Program-made: the position numbers and the translations under genes
The notes under the pieces: generated by a model
Database searches by the model: none
What the model saw: only the letters and a program-made list of their open reading frames with translations
Told to the model about the DNA's origin: nothing
Source: DASPTH01 sp035623515
GTDB taxonomy: Bacteria > Actinomycetota > Acidimicrobiia > IMCC26256 > DASPTH01
Assembly: GCA_035623515.1 (NCBI GenBank)
Contig: DASPTH010000338.1
Location: 1-7,463, forward strand
Length of the DNA: 7,463 nt
Direction of reading: 5' to 3'
Shown here: piece by piece, positions 1-5,627 of the stretch
Numbering within the stretch: position 1 is the first letter of the stretch
Layout: every line of letters starts with the position of its first letter

Positions 1-627
1 TTCGGCGTCACCACGACGTCGCTCGAGATCGACGTGCGCGATCCGGGCGCCATGGCCGCCGGTGTCGGCCCCACCCTCGAGGCGCTCGGCGCGGTCGGCG
101 GCCTCGTGCACGCCGCCGGCGTCCCGATGGCGCCCGCCGACCACCCCCTCGACGCCGCCGGATTCGACACCGTGCTCCAGGTGAACCTGCGCGCCGAGGC
201 CACGCTCGTGCAGGTGTTCCTCCCGGCGCTGCGCGACGCGCAACCGGGTTCCGCGGTCGTGGGGATCGCGTCGATCGAAGGGCTCATCGGCCACGGTGCC
301 ATCCCCGCGTACACCGCGTCGAAGCACGGCGTGATCGGCCTCACCCGTTCGCTCGCCCACGCGCTCGGCAAGGAGGGCATCCGCGTCAACGCGGTGTGCC
401 CCGGCTACATCGAGACGCCGATGTTCCTTCCTGCGGTGTCGATACCCGGCGCCCGCGAGTCGTACGAGTCGAAGATCCCGATGGGACGGCTCGGTGTGCC
501 GCAGGACGTCGCCCGGCTCGTCCGGTTCCTCCTGTCCGACGAAGCGGGCTACGTCCACGGCGCGGCCGTGGTGGTCGACGGCGGAGTCACCGCCGCCGGC
601 GGGCAGGAGTTCGCGGGCGGTCTGTGA
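1..627 (+). CDS. Short-chain dehydrogenase/reductase (SDR), 5'-truncated by window edge
   Basis: Predicted NAD(P)-dependent oxidoreductase acting on an alcohol or ketone; the substrate is unknown. The frame is open from base 1, so the N-terminal Rossmann glycine motif (GxxxGxG) lies outside the window and the GTG at 34 is an internal Val, not a start. Numbering from the first visible codon, the classical SDR elements follow in order: DVRD (about residues 11-14, the adenine-ring Asp region), HAAG (37-40, a variant of NNAG), Asn62 in QVNL, catalytic Ser91 in IAS, YTASK with catalytic Tyr104 and Lys108, then the VNAVCPGYIETPM segment and a C-terminal VVDGG. The Asn-Ser-Tyr-Lys tetrad is therefore complete and the enzyme looks active. 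It is followed after one base by the NTF2-like gene, which suggests co-transcription and coupled translation. The family call is secure; the specific reaction cannot be read from the sequence. Confidence 0.93.
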   Translation, partial: FGVTTTSLEIDVRDPGAMAAGVGPTLEALGAVGGLVHAAGVPMAPADHPLDAAGFDTVLQVNLRAEATLVQVFLPALRDAQPGSAVVGIASIEGLIGHGAIPAYTASKHGVIGLTRSLAHALGKEGIRVNAVCPGYIETPMFLPAVSIPGARESYESKIPMGRLGVPQDVARLVRFLLSDEAGYVHGAAVVVDGGVTAAGGQEFAGGL

Positions 628-628
628 C

Positions 629-1054
629 ATGGGCGACGTCGAAGAGATCACCGCGCTCGTGTACCGCTACGCGGAGTTGCTCGACGGTGGCGACATCGAC
701 GGTGTCGTCGAGTTGTTCGCCGACGCCGCGTGGCGTTCGGGCGCGACCGGCGAGGTGCGGCGCGGGCACGCGCAGATCCGCGACGTCTACGACCACGTGG
801 TCCTCTACGACGGCATCCCGCGGACGCGCCACCTGATGACGAACGTCACCGTCGACGTCGACGACGGCGCCGACGAGGCGACCGGTCGTTGTGAGTTCAC
901 GGTGATCCAGGGCGTCGACGACGGCGCGCCGATCGCGACCATCCTCGGCGGCCGCTACCTCGACCGCTACCGCCGGGGCCCCGACGGCTGGCGGTTTGCC
1001 GAACGGGAGTTCATCGCCGACCTGCTCGGCGACCAGTCACGCCACTTCCGATGA
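629..1054 (+). CDS. SnoaL/NTF2-like fold protein
   Basis: A 141-aa protein of the cone-shaped alpha+beta SnoaL-like/NTF2-like superfamily, which includes ketosteroid isomerases, scytalone dehydratase, LinA-type dehydrochlorinases and ring-hydroxylating dioxygenase small subunits. Visible features are an N-terminal helix with the typical spacing YRYAELLDGGDIDGVVELFAD (residues about 12-32), Trp35, the conserved TRHLMTN strand start (66-72, His68), an alternating strand GRCEFTVIQ (86-94) and the C-terminal RYLDRYRR...GWRFAERE hairpin (109-127). The ATG at 629 is preferred because it lies one base after the SDR stop and begins at the expected domain boundary; the open frame continues upstream to about 494, but only as a shadow of the SDR gene. 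Acidic residues near 19-24 plus His68 could form an acid/base pair as in LinA or scytalone dehydratase, but this is inference. It could be an isomerase, a dehydratase or a non-catalytic binding protein. Confidence 0.88.
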   Translation: MGDVEEITALVYRYAELLDGGDIDGVVELFADAAWRSGATGEVRRGHAQIRDVYDHVVLYDGIPRTRHLMTNVTVDVDDGADEATGRCEFTVIQGVDDGAPIATILGGRYLDRYRRGPDGWRFAEREFIADLLGDQSRHFR

Positions 1055-1953
1055 GGTTCGGGTTCGCGATCCCGGCCTACGGCGCCGGCGCCGACGGGGC
1101 CGCGGTCGCCGACCTCGTGGCGGCCGGCGAGGAGCTCGGCTTCGACTCCGTGTGGCTCCCCGACCACGTGGCCGTTCCCGACTACGCGGCGGCCGTGAAC
1201 CTCTCGCCGCCGTTCCTCGAGCCCCTGGCGACCTGCGCGTGGGGGCTCGGTGCCACCCGCCGCCTGCGGTTCGGGACCGACGTGCTCGTTGCCCCGTACC
1301 GGCACCCGCTCGTGGTGGCGGCGATGGTCGGCACCCTCGGCCGCCTCGCCGGCGACCGTCTCGTCCTCGGCGTGGGCATCGGGTACCTGCGGGGGGAGTT
1401 CGAGGTGCTCGGGGCGGGTTACGACGACCGCGCCGCCCGCACCGAGGACTGGGTCGAGGCCGTCCGCCACCCTCCTGACGGTTTCACCGTGGTCGACGCC
1501 CCGACGCCCGCCCCGATCTGGATCGGTGGCAACACGCGCCGGGCGCAGCGTCGCGCCGCCCTGCTGGGGGACGGCTGGCACCCCCTGTGGCTCCCGGCCG
1601 AGGAGTACGCGCGCGCACGCCTCCGGATCCTCGAGATCCGGGAGAATGCCGGTTTGCACGGGCCGTTCACGTTCTCGTTCAGCGCGGGCTCCACCCGCCT
1701 CGGCGACGAGCCCGACGGCGGATGGCCGGCCGTCCCCGAGCGGGCGCCGCCGGGCTCGGAGTTCCGCTACGCGCCCGCACCGTGGACGGCGGCGAGCGGT
1801 CGCCCGCGGCTCGTCGGGTCGCCCGACGACGTGATCGGCGATCTCCGTCTCCTCGCCGACGCGGGCGTCGACCACGTCACCCTCCGTTTCGGCACGACCG
1901 GTCCGTCGCCACTCGAGCGCTTCGCCCGGGAGGTGATGCCGGCGTTCGGGTGA
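1051..1953 (+). CDS. LLM-class (probably F420-dependent) oxidoreductase
   Basis: A 300-aa TIM-barrel protein of the bacterial luciferase-like monooxygenase family, most like the actinobacterial group that uses coenzyme F420 (resembling the TIGR03619 type). Diagnostic segments are the N-terminal RFGFAIPAYG strand, GEELGFDSVWLPDHV (27-40), LRFGTDVLVAPYRHPLVVA (72-90), DRLVLGVGIGYLRGEFEVLG (102-121) and PAPIWIGGNTRRA (153-165), ending in GSPDDVIGDLRLLADAGVDHVTLRF (256-280). The start ATG overlaps the preceding TGA (ATGA); no convincing Shine-Dalgarno is visible, so translation probably depends on coupling to the NTF2-like gene. The stretch between the ExxAVR helix and PIWIGG (about residues 134-158) looks shorter than in typical relatives, where a 'fdGrfy' segment is usual. 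F420 use rather than FMN is inferred from family resemblance, not from a cofactor-specific residue. Substrate unknown. Confidence 0.92.
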   Translation: MRFGFAIPAYGAGADGAAVADLVAAGEELGFDSVWLPDHVAVPDYAAAVNLSPPFLEPLATCAWGLGATRRLRFGTDVLVAPYRHPLVVAAMVGTLGRLAGDRLVLGVGIGYLRGEFEVLGAGYDDRAARTEDWVEAVRHPPDGFTVVDAPTPAPIWIGGNTRRAQRRAALLGDGWHPLWLPAEEYARARLRILEIRENAGLHGPFTFSFSAGSTRLGDEPDGGWPAVPERAPPGSEFRYAPAPWTAASGRPRLVGSPDDVIGDLRLLADAGVDHVTLRFGTTGPSPLERFAREVMPAFG

Positions 1954-1967
1954 CCGCACCGCCGGTC
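1952..1967. terminator. Weak inverted repeat between convergent genes
   Basis: GACCG (1952-1956) and CGGTC (1963-1967) form a 5-bp stem around a 6-nt loop. It overlaps the stop codon of the plus-strand LLM gene and lies just past the stop of the minus-strand small ORF at 1972. The position suits a shared terminator, but the stem is short and no T-tract follows on either strand, so chance is a fair explanation in DNA this GC-rich. Confidence 0.15.
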
Positions 1968-1971
1968 GGGA

Positions 1972-2121
1972 TCACAGCCAGGTGCCGCTTGCCCGGGCGT
2001 CGAGCTCGTCGGCGACGTACCCGGCGAGCACGGCGGCGGGCTCGTCGACGGTCGGGCAGCTCCGAGGGGACGGCTGGGTGATCGTGGGGACCCGGGTGAG
2101 GTCGGTCGGGTTCGTCGGCAT
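1972..2121 (-). CDS. Putative 49-aa small protein, unknown function
   Basis: I do not recognise this product. The ATG at 2121 is preceded by GAGGAGG with an 8-nt spacer, among the best Shine-Dalgarno sequences in the window. By hand count, 47 of 49 sense codons end in G or C, with about 67% GC at first and 61% at second positions, the pattern of a translated gene in this genome. The N-terminal half is Thr/Pro-rich (MPTNPTDLTRVPTITQPSP) and carries the single Cys (residue 22). The C-terminal half is probably one amphipathic helix (DEPAAVLAGYVADELDARA, 26-44), ending in GTWL. There is no signal peptide or membrane segment. It lies 122 bp downstream of the last gene of the minus operon and could be its final member. 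The frame stays open and codon-like upstream, with a GTG at 2175 and an ATG at 2151, neither having a ribosome site. A RiPP precursor, a small accessory subunit or a fortuitous ORF are alternatives. Confidence 0.55.
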   Translation of the reverse strand: MPTNPTDLTRVPTITQPSPRSCPTVDEPAAVLAGYVADELDARASGTWL

Positions 2122-2243
2122 CTGGTCGTCCTCCTCGGGAGTGGTCGGCATGCCGACGACGATCGCGCCCGGCACGCGCAGCCGGTATCGGGTCGACGGC
2201 GCGACTTGCTCCCCCGTCGGGTGACGCGAATGTGTCCGGAAGG
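2122..2243. other. Intergenic/leader segment between acyl-CoA dehydrogenase and small ORF
   Basis: These 122 bases hold no recognised gene. The small-ORF frame continues through them with high third-position GC back to roughly 2200, then decays. The only structure seen is a 5-bp inverted repeat, CCGGC (2169-2173) and GCCGG (2181-2185) around a 7-nt loop, too weak to call. No convincing promoter hexamers were found, which slightly favours read-through from the upstream operon. Confidence 0.4.
2130..2136 (-). promoter_or_regulatory. Strong Shine-Dalgarno of the 49-aa small ORF
   Basis: On the minus strand GAGGAGG stands 8 nt before the ATG at 2121. It decides the start over the in-frame ATG at 2151 and GTG at 2175, which have no purine-rich site. 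It is complementary to the anti-Shine-Dalgarno of 16S rRNA. Confidence 0.6.
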
Positions 2244-3374
2244 TCAGCCCACGCGAGCGTCGAGCACCTCGTGCGCGACGAGCTCCTCGAGGTAGCGGTC
2301 GTTCCACCACGAGATCTGCAGCTCCTTCGCGCGGCGGAAGTAGAGCTGGATGTCGTACTCGAGGGTGAACCCGACACCTCCGAAGATCTGCTGGGCAGTC
2401 GCGGTGACGTCGCGGAAGGTCTGGCACGCGAACAGCTTCGCCATCGGAGCCAGCTTCGCGATCGAGCGGCCGACGGTGTGGGCCCACGCCGCCTCCCACA
2501 CGAGCGTCTCGGCGCCGTCGACGGCCGTGATCCCGTCGGAGAGGTAATGGGCGAGGGACTGGAACGCGCCGAGGGGCTTGTCGAACTGGTGCCGGTCCTT
2601 GGCGTACTGCGTCGCGATCGCGTGCGCGTACTGCGCGCCACCGACGGCCTGCGCGGCGAGCAGGACGATGCCCTCGAGCATCGTCTCGTGCCAGACGGGC
2701 CACGCGTAGCCCGGCGTGCCGATCACCGCGTCACGTCCCACGTGGACGCCCTCGAAGTCGACGCGGTACTGGGTGTCGGACGCGATCGTGAGCTGCTGTG
2801 TGAGCGAGACGCCGGCCGCGCTCGGGTCGACGAGGAAGTAGGTGGGGCCGTCGTCGGCCCGGCCCATGACCAGCAGCCGATCGGCGGCGGGCGCGAACGG
2901 CACGTGACGCTTGCTGCCCGTGAGCCGCCAGCCCCCGTCGCCCGCGGCGTCGGCGCGGAGCCGGACGCCTTCGGGACCGAACCCGCGACCGGGCTCGAGC
3001 CACGCCGTGGCGACCACCACCTCGCCGGCGGAGATCGCCGGCAGCCAGTGGTCGCGCTGCTCGTCGGACCCGGCGCGCTGGAGCACGCCGGCAGCCATCA
3101 CCGAGCTGACGAAGTGCGGCGAGGGCGCGAGCGCGCGGCCGAACTCCGTATAGACGATCATCGCGTCGACCATGGTCATCCCACTGCCGCCGTACTCCTC
3201 GGGCACGGTCATCCCGAGCAGGCCCAGCTCGGCGAGCTGCTCCCAGAGCTTGTCCGGGTAACCGATCGGGTCGTTCTCCATCGCGCGGACGACTTCCAGC
3301 CCGGCGTAGCGCGCGCACACGCCCGCGACGGCTTCGCGCAACATGTCCTGCTCGGGTGTGAAGTCGAGGTCCAT
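2244..3374 (-). CDS. Acyl-CoA dehydrogenase, divergent (alpha-type, short) subunit
   Basis: A 376-aa FAD-dependent acyl-CoA dehydrogenase-fold protein, predicted to catalyse or assist alpha,beta-desaturation of an acyl-CoA. Features in order: N-terminal helical domain starting MDLDFTPEQDMLREAV; LAELGLLGMTVPEEYGGSGM (48-66); a beta-domain entry AWLEPGRGFGP (124-134) in place of the usual TEPxAGSD; LTGSKRHVPFAPAADRLLV (151-169); YAKDRHQFDKPLGAFQSLAH (257-276), the classic C-terminal-domain motif; and QQIFGGVGFTLEYDIQLYFR (328-347). Glu234 in MLEGIVLLAAQAVG lies where isovaleryl-CoA dehydrogenase has its catalytic base Glu254, so it is the candidate base (inferred by eye). The lost GSD motif and the non-standard C-terminus match subunits that work in alpha2beta2 heterotetramers with a second FadE, as in mycobacterial ChsE pairs. 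The obvious partner is the 393-aa enzyme at the operon start. The start is supported by AGGAGAGG 6 nt before the ATG. Confidence 0.92.
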   Translation of the reverse strand: MDLDFTPEQDMLREAVAGVCARYAGLEVVRAMENDPIGYPDKLWEQLAELGLLGMTVPEEYGGSGMTMVDAMIVYTEFGRALAPSPHFVSSVMAAGVLQRAGSDEQRDHWLPAISAGEVVVATAWLEPGRGFGPEGVRLRADAAGDGGWRLTGSKRHVPFAPAADRLLVMGRADDGPTYFLVDPSAAGVSLTQQLTIASDTQYRVDFEGVHVGRDAVIGTPGYAWPVWHETMLEGIVLLAAQAVGGAQYAHAIATQYAKDRHQFDKPLGAFQSLAHYLSDGITAVDGAETLVWEAAWAHTVGRSIAKLAPMAKLFACQTFRDVTATAQQIFGGVGFTLEYDIQLYFRRAKELQISWWNDRYLEELVAHEVLDARVG

Positions 3375-3380
3375 GACCTG

Positions 3381-3388
3381 CCTCTCCT
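3381..3388 (-). promoter_or_regulatory. Ribosome binding site of the 376-aa acyl-CoA dehydrogenase
   Basis: AGGAGAGG on the minus strand lies 6 nt before the ATG at 3374, in the 24-bp gap after the MaoC gene. It is the strongest ribosome site inside the five-gene operon and suggests this gene is initiated independently rather than only by coupling. Confidence 0.6.
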
Positions 3389-3398
3389 GGCTCGCGTC

Positions 3399-3887
3399 TC
3401 ACGGGACCCAGCGCTCGCCGCGCCGGGCCCAGGGGTTGTCGTCGGGTGTGGTCGGCAGCGCGACGCGCGCGCTCCCCGTCGCGCGCGGCTCCTCGTCGAC
3501 GTTCATGGCGAACTCGACCTCGGCCCACCCGCAGCCGGTGGCGTCGGTCTCGACGTTCGTGACGGTACCGGTGATCTCGATCGTCTCGCCGGGGAAGACC
3601 GGGCTGCGCATGTTGAACCCGAGCCGGCCGAGGCGACCGCGCGGTCCTGTCCAGTCCGTGATGTACCGCTCGAAGAACGCGGCCTGGCCGGTGGTGTTGA
3701 GGAAGATGTCGCGTACGCCGTTGCGTTCGACCGCGAACTTGTGGTCGTGGTGCATCGGCCGCCAGTCGCGGCCGCCGAAGGCGCCGAGCACCACCGTGGT
3801 CGCGGTGACGTCGTAGGTGAGCGGCGCGAGCGAGTCGCCCACGTGCACGTCGCCGAGGAGCCGTGACCCGGTGGTGGCCGCCGTCAT
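3399..3887 (-). CDS. MaoC-like (R)-enoyl-CoA hydratase, catalytic half
   Basis: A 162-aa single hot-dog-domain protein of the MaoC/hydratase-2 family, predicted to hydrate a 2-enoyl-CoA. The hydratase motif is visible as GRDWRPMHHDHKFA (39-52): Asp41 and His46 are five residues apart, the spacing of the catalytic Asp/His pair in MaoC hydratases including ChsH1 of Mycobacterium tuberculosis. The later RSPVFPGETIEITGTVT segment (94-110) is the conserved 'PvfpGDtl' strand of the fold. The start at 3887 is chosen because ATG overlaps the stop of the preceding gene as ATGA; an in-frame ATG at 3947 would run 63 bases into that gene. A one-domain hydratase immediately after a MaoC-N partner suggests a heteromeric enzyme in which this subunit carries the active site. 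The fold and motif are clear; the substrate is not. Confidence 0.9.
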   Translation of the reverse strand: MTAATTGSRLLGDVHVGDSLAPLTYDVTATTVVLGAFGGRDWRPMHHDHKFAVERNGVRDIFLNTTGQAAFFERYITDWTGPRGRLGRLGFNMRSPVFPGETIEITGTVTNVETDATGCGWAEVEFAMNVDEEPRATGSARVALPTTPDDNPWARRGERWVP

Positions 3888-4441
3888 CTGGTCGCCTCGT
3901 TGCTCGCGGCGGGCTGGTCGGGCTTGCGGTAGCCGAAGCCCGTCCACGTCTCGACGCCGACGAGGTCGCCGCGTTGGTTGCGGTACTCGACGTCGATCAC
4001 CCAGAACCGTCCGGTGCCGACGCGCGCCGTCTTCACGGGGCTCACCGAGCGCAGCTTCTGGCCGCTCGTGATGTGGTCGCCGGGGCGCACCGGCTCGTAG
4101 AACGTCATCACGTAGTCGCTCATGATCGCTTCGGGCAGCTCGAAGGCCGCTTTCATGTCGAAGTGCACCTGGAGGGGGACCTTGGGCTCCGCGCGGCCGG
4201 GCGCCCAGTGATGAGGGCGGAACCAGGTCGACAGCATCGACGGCGGCGCGACGGGGCCGCCGGTGAGCTCGGCGGCCACCGCGTCGTCCCAGAAGAGGGG
4301 GTTGCCGTTCTCGGCGGACGAGCAGTACGTCCAGAAGTAGCCGCGCTCCACCGGGAAGTCGGCTTCCTCCTCGTACTGGAGCACGCCGATGACGCGCGCC
4401 ACGTCGTCGGGGAGGTCGGTGTCGGTCGTGTCGGTCGTCAC
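3884..4441 (-). CDS. MaoC-N / FAS1-like dehydratase domain protein (non-catalytic hydratase half)
   Basis: A 185-aa protein matching the N-terminal MaoC-like dehydratase family (FAS1-like hot-dog domain). Recognisable segments are ADFPVERGYFWTYCSSAENGN (about 27-47), NPLFWDDAVAAELTGG (47-62), the VAPPSML turn (64-70), STWFRPHHWAPG (71-82) and YEPVRPGDHITSGQKL (115-130). It lacks the Asp-x4-His hydratase motif and instead has the NP(L/Y)(F/Y)WD signature of the partner half that helps form the acyl-binding tunnel. The start is the GTG at 4441, overlapping the upstream gene's TGA as GTGA, with GGAG about 8 nt before it; the much longer open frame upstream (to about 5695) is a shadow of the racemase-like gene. 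It is expected to pair with the MaoC protein encoded immediately downstream, like the ChsH2 N-domain with ChsH1; no DUF35 domain is attached here. Confidence 0.88.
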   Translation of the reverse strand: MTTDTTDTDLPDDVARVIGVLQYEEEADFPVERGYFWTYCSSAENGNPLFWDDAVAAELTGGPVAPPSMLSTWFRPHHWAPGRAEPKVPLQVHFDMKAAFELPEAIMSDYVMTFYEPVRPGDHITSGQKLRSVSPVKTARVGTGRFWVIDVEYRNQRGDLVGVETWTGFGYRKPDQPAASNEATR

Positions 4442-5607
4442 GCGATCGCTCCGGCTCGTCGCAGTGCCGCGCACTGGTCGGGCGTGTACCCGATCGCGAG
4501 GAGCAGCTCGTCGGTGTCGGTCTCGGTCGCGTCCCGCACCTGGTACGGGCGGGCGGGGGCGGCGGTGGTGCCGGCGAACGTCGGGCCGACCTGGCGGAAG
4601 GTCCCGTGGTCGGGGTGCTCGACCTCCACGAAGGCGCGACGGGCCGCGAACTGCGGGTCGTCGACGAGCTCCGGGACGGTGAGCACCGGCGCGACGCACG
4701 TGTCGCCGGGGGAGAGCAGTGCCGTCCACTCGTCGCGAGTCTTCGCGCCGAACGCCGTGCGCAGGTCGGCGCGGATGTCGTCCTGCACCGCGTCGTCGGT
4801 CTGGTGGACGATCCAGCGGTCGAGGTCGAGCGCGCAGCAGAGGTTCTCCCAGAAGCGTGGCTCGATGGCGGCCACCGTCAGCCACTTCCCGTCGCTCGCC
4901 GGATAGCTGTCGTAGCACGCGTAGCGGCCGGTGAGGAGGCCGTGGCGCGGACCCGGCACGTCGCCGGTGGCGAGGTACTCGTCGACCTGGAGCGCCATGA
5001 GCGCGAGCACGCCATCGGCCACCGCCACGTCGAGGTAGGCGCCGGAGCCCGTCGTCGCGCGCCGGACCAGGGCGGCGAGGATCGCCATCACCGCGTGCAT
5101 GCCGCCGCCGGCGCTGTCGGCCACGGTGGCGCCGGGGATCGGCGGGCCGCCGTGGTCGCCCGGCCCGGTGCAGTCGAGGTACCCGCCGACCGCCAGGTAG
5201 TTGAGGTCGTGCCCGGCCCAGTGCGCGTGCGGGCCCGACTGCCCGAACCCGGTGGTCGAGCAGTAGACGGCCCGCGGGTTGCGCGCCGACACCGCCTGCC
5301 AGCCGATGCCCAGCCGGTCGACCACGCCGGGGCGGAAGCTCTCGAGCACGACGTCGGCGGTGTCGGCGAGCCGGAGGAAGGCGTCGCGCCCGTCGGGCGC
5401 CTTCAGGTCGAAGAGCGCGCGTTGCATGCCGCGGTGCGCGCTGTACGAGTGGAACGGCGGGACGATCTGCACGCCGCGGCGATCGGGTACCGGGCCGATC
5501 TTCACGACGCGCGCGCCGTAGTCGGCGAGCCAGCGCGACGCGCGAGCGGCGGGACCGACGCTCGCGAGGTCGAGCACGGTGATGCCGTCGAGCATCCCAA
5601 CGGTCAT
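4438..5607 (-). CDS. CaiB/BaiF-family protein, alpha-methylacyl-CoA racemase-like
   Basis: A 389-aa class III CoA-transferase-fold protein. Segments: ITVLDLASVGPAARASRWLADYGARVVKIG (9-38), ESFRPGVVDRLGIG (89-102), AGHDLNYLAVGGYL (131-144), TVADSAGGGMHAVMAILAAL (161-180) and TVAAIEPRFWENL (244-256). By eye, the four residues known to matter in M. tuberculosis alpha-methylacyl-CoA racemase (Arg91, His126, Asp156, Glu241) correspond to Arg92, His133, Asp164 and Glu249. Asp164 would also be the CoA-carrying carboxylate in a transferase, but the GHDLNY and AIEP contexts favour a racemase of 2-methyl-branched acyl-CoA. The start at 5607 gives MTVGMLDG; an alternative ATG at 5595 would remove only four residues, and ribosome sites are weak for both. 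It lies 20 bp after the 393-aa dehydrogenase gene and overlaps the next gene by 4 bp. Family call secure; racemase versus transferase moderately sure. Confidence 0.9.
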   Translation of the reverse strand: MTVGMLDGITVLDLASVGPAARASRWLADYGARVVKIGPVPDRRGVQIVPPFHSYSAHRGMQRALFDLKAPDGRDAFLRLADTADVVLESFRPGVVDRLGIGWQAVSARNPRAVYCSTTGFGQSGPHAHWAGHDLNYLAVGGYLDCTGPGDHGGPPIPGATVADSAGGGMHAVMAILAALVRRATTGSGAYLDVAVADGVLALMALQVDEYLATGDVPGPRHGLLTGRYACYDSYPASDGKWLTVAAIEPRFWENLCCALDLDRWIVHQTDDAVQDDIRADLRTAFGAKTRDEWTALLSPGDTCVAPVLTVPELVDDPQFAARRAFVEVEHPDHGTFRQVGPTFAGTTAAPARPYQVRDATETDTDELLLAIGYTPDQCAALRRAGAIA

Positions 5608-5627
5608 CGGGCGACGTCCGCCATCGA

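Noticed and set aside
1972..2121. Mycofactocin precursor (MftA) identity for the 49-aa ORF
   Set aside because: MftA ends in a conserved IDGMCGVY-like tail. This peptide ends in GTWL and has no such motif, and no radical SAM maturase is in the window.
2169..2185. 5-bp inverted repeat in the leader of the small ORF as a terminator or riboswitch
   Set aside because: The stem is too short, no T-tract follows, and such repeats are expected by chance at this GC content.
2232..3866. 544-codon open frame on the plus strand
   Set aside because: It lies antisense to the acyl-CoA dehydrogenase and MaoC genes. Its Arg/Asp/Val/His-heavy, motif-free product is typical of antisense frames in very GC-rich DNA.
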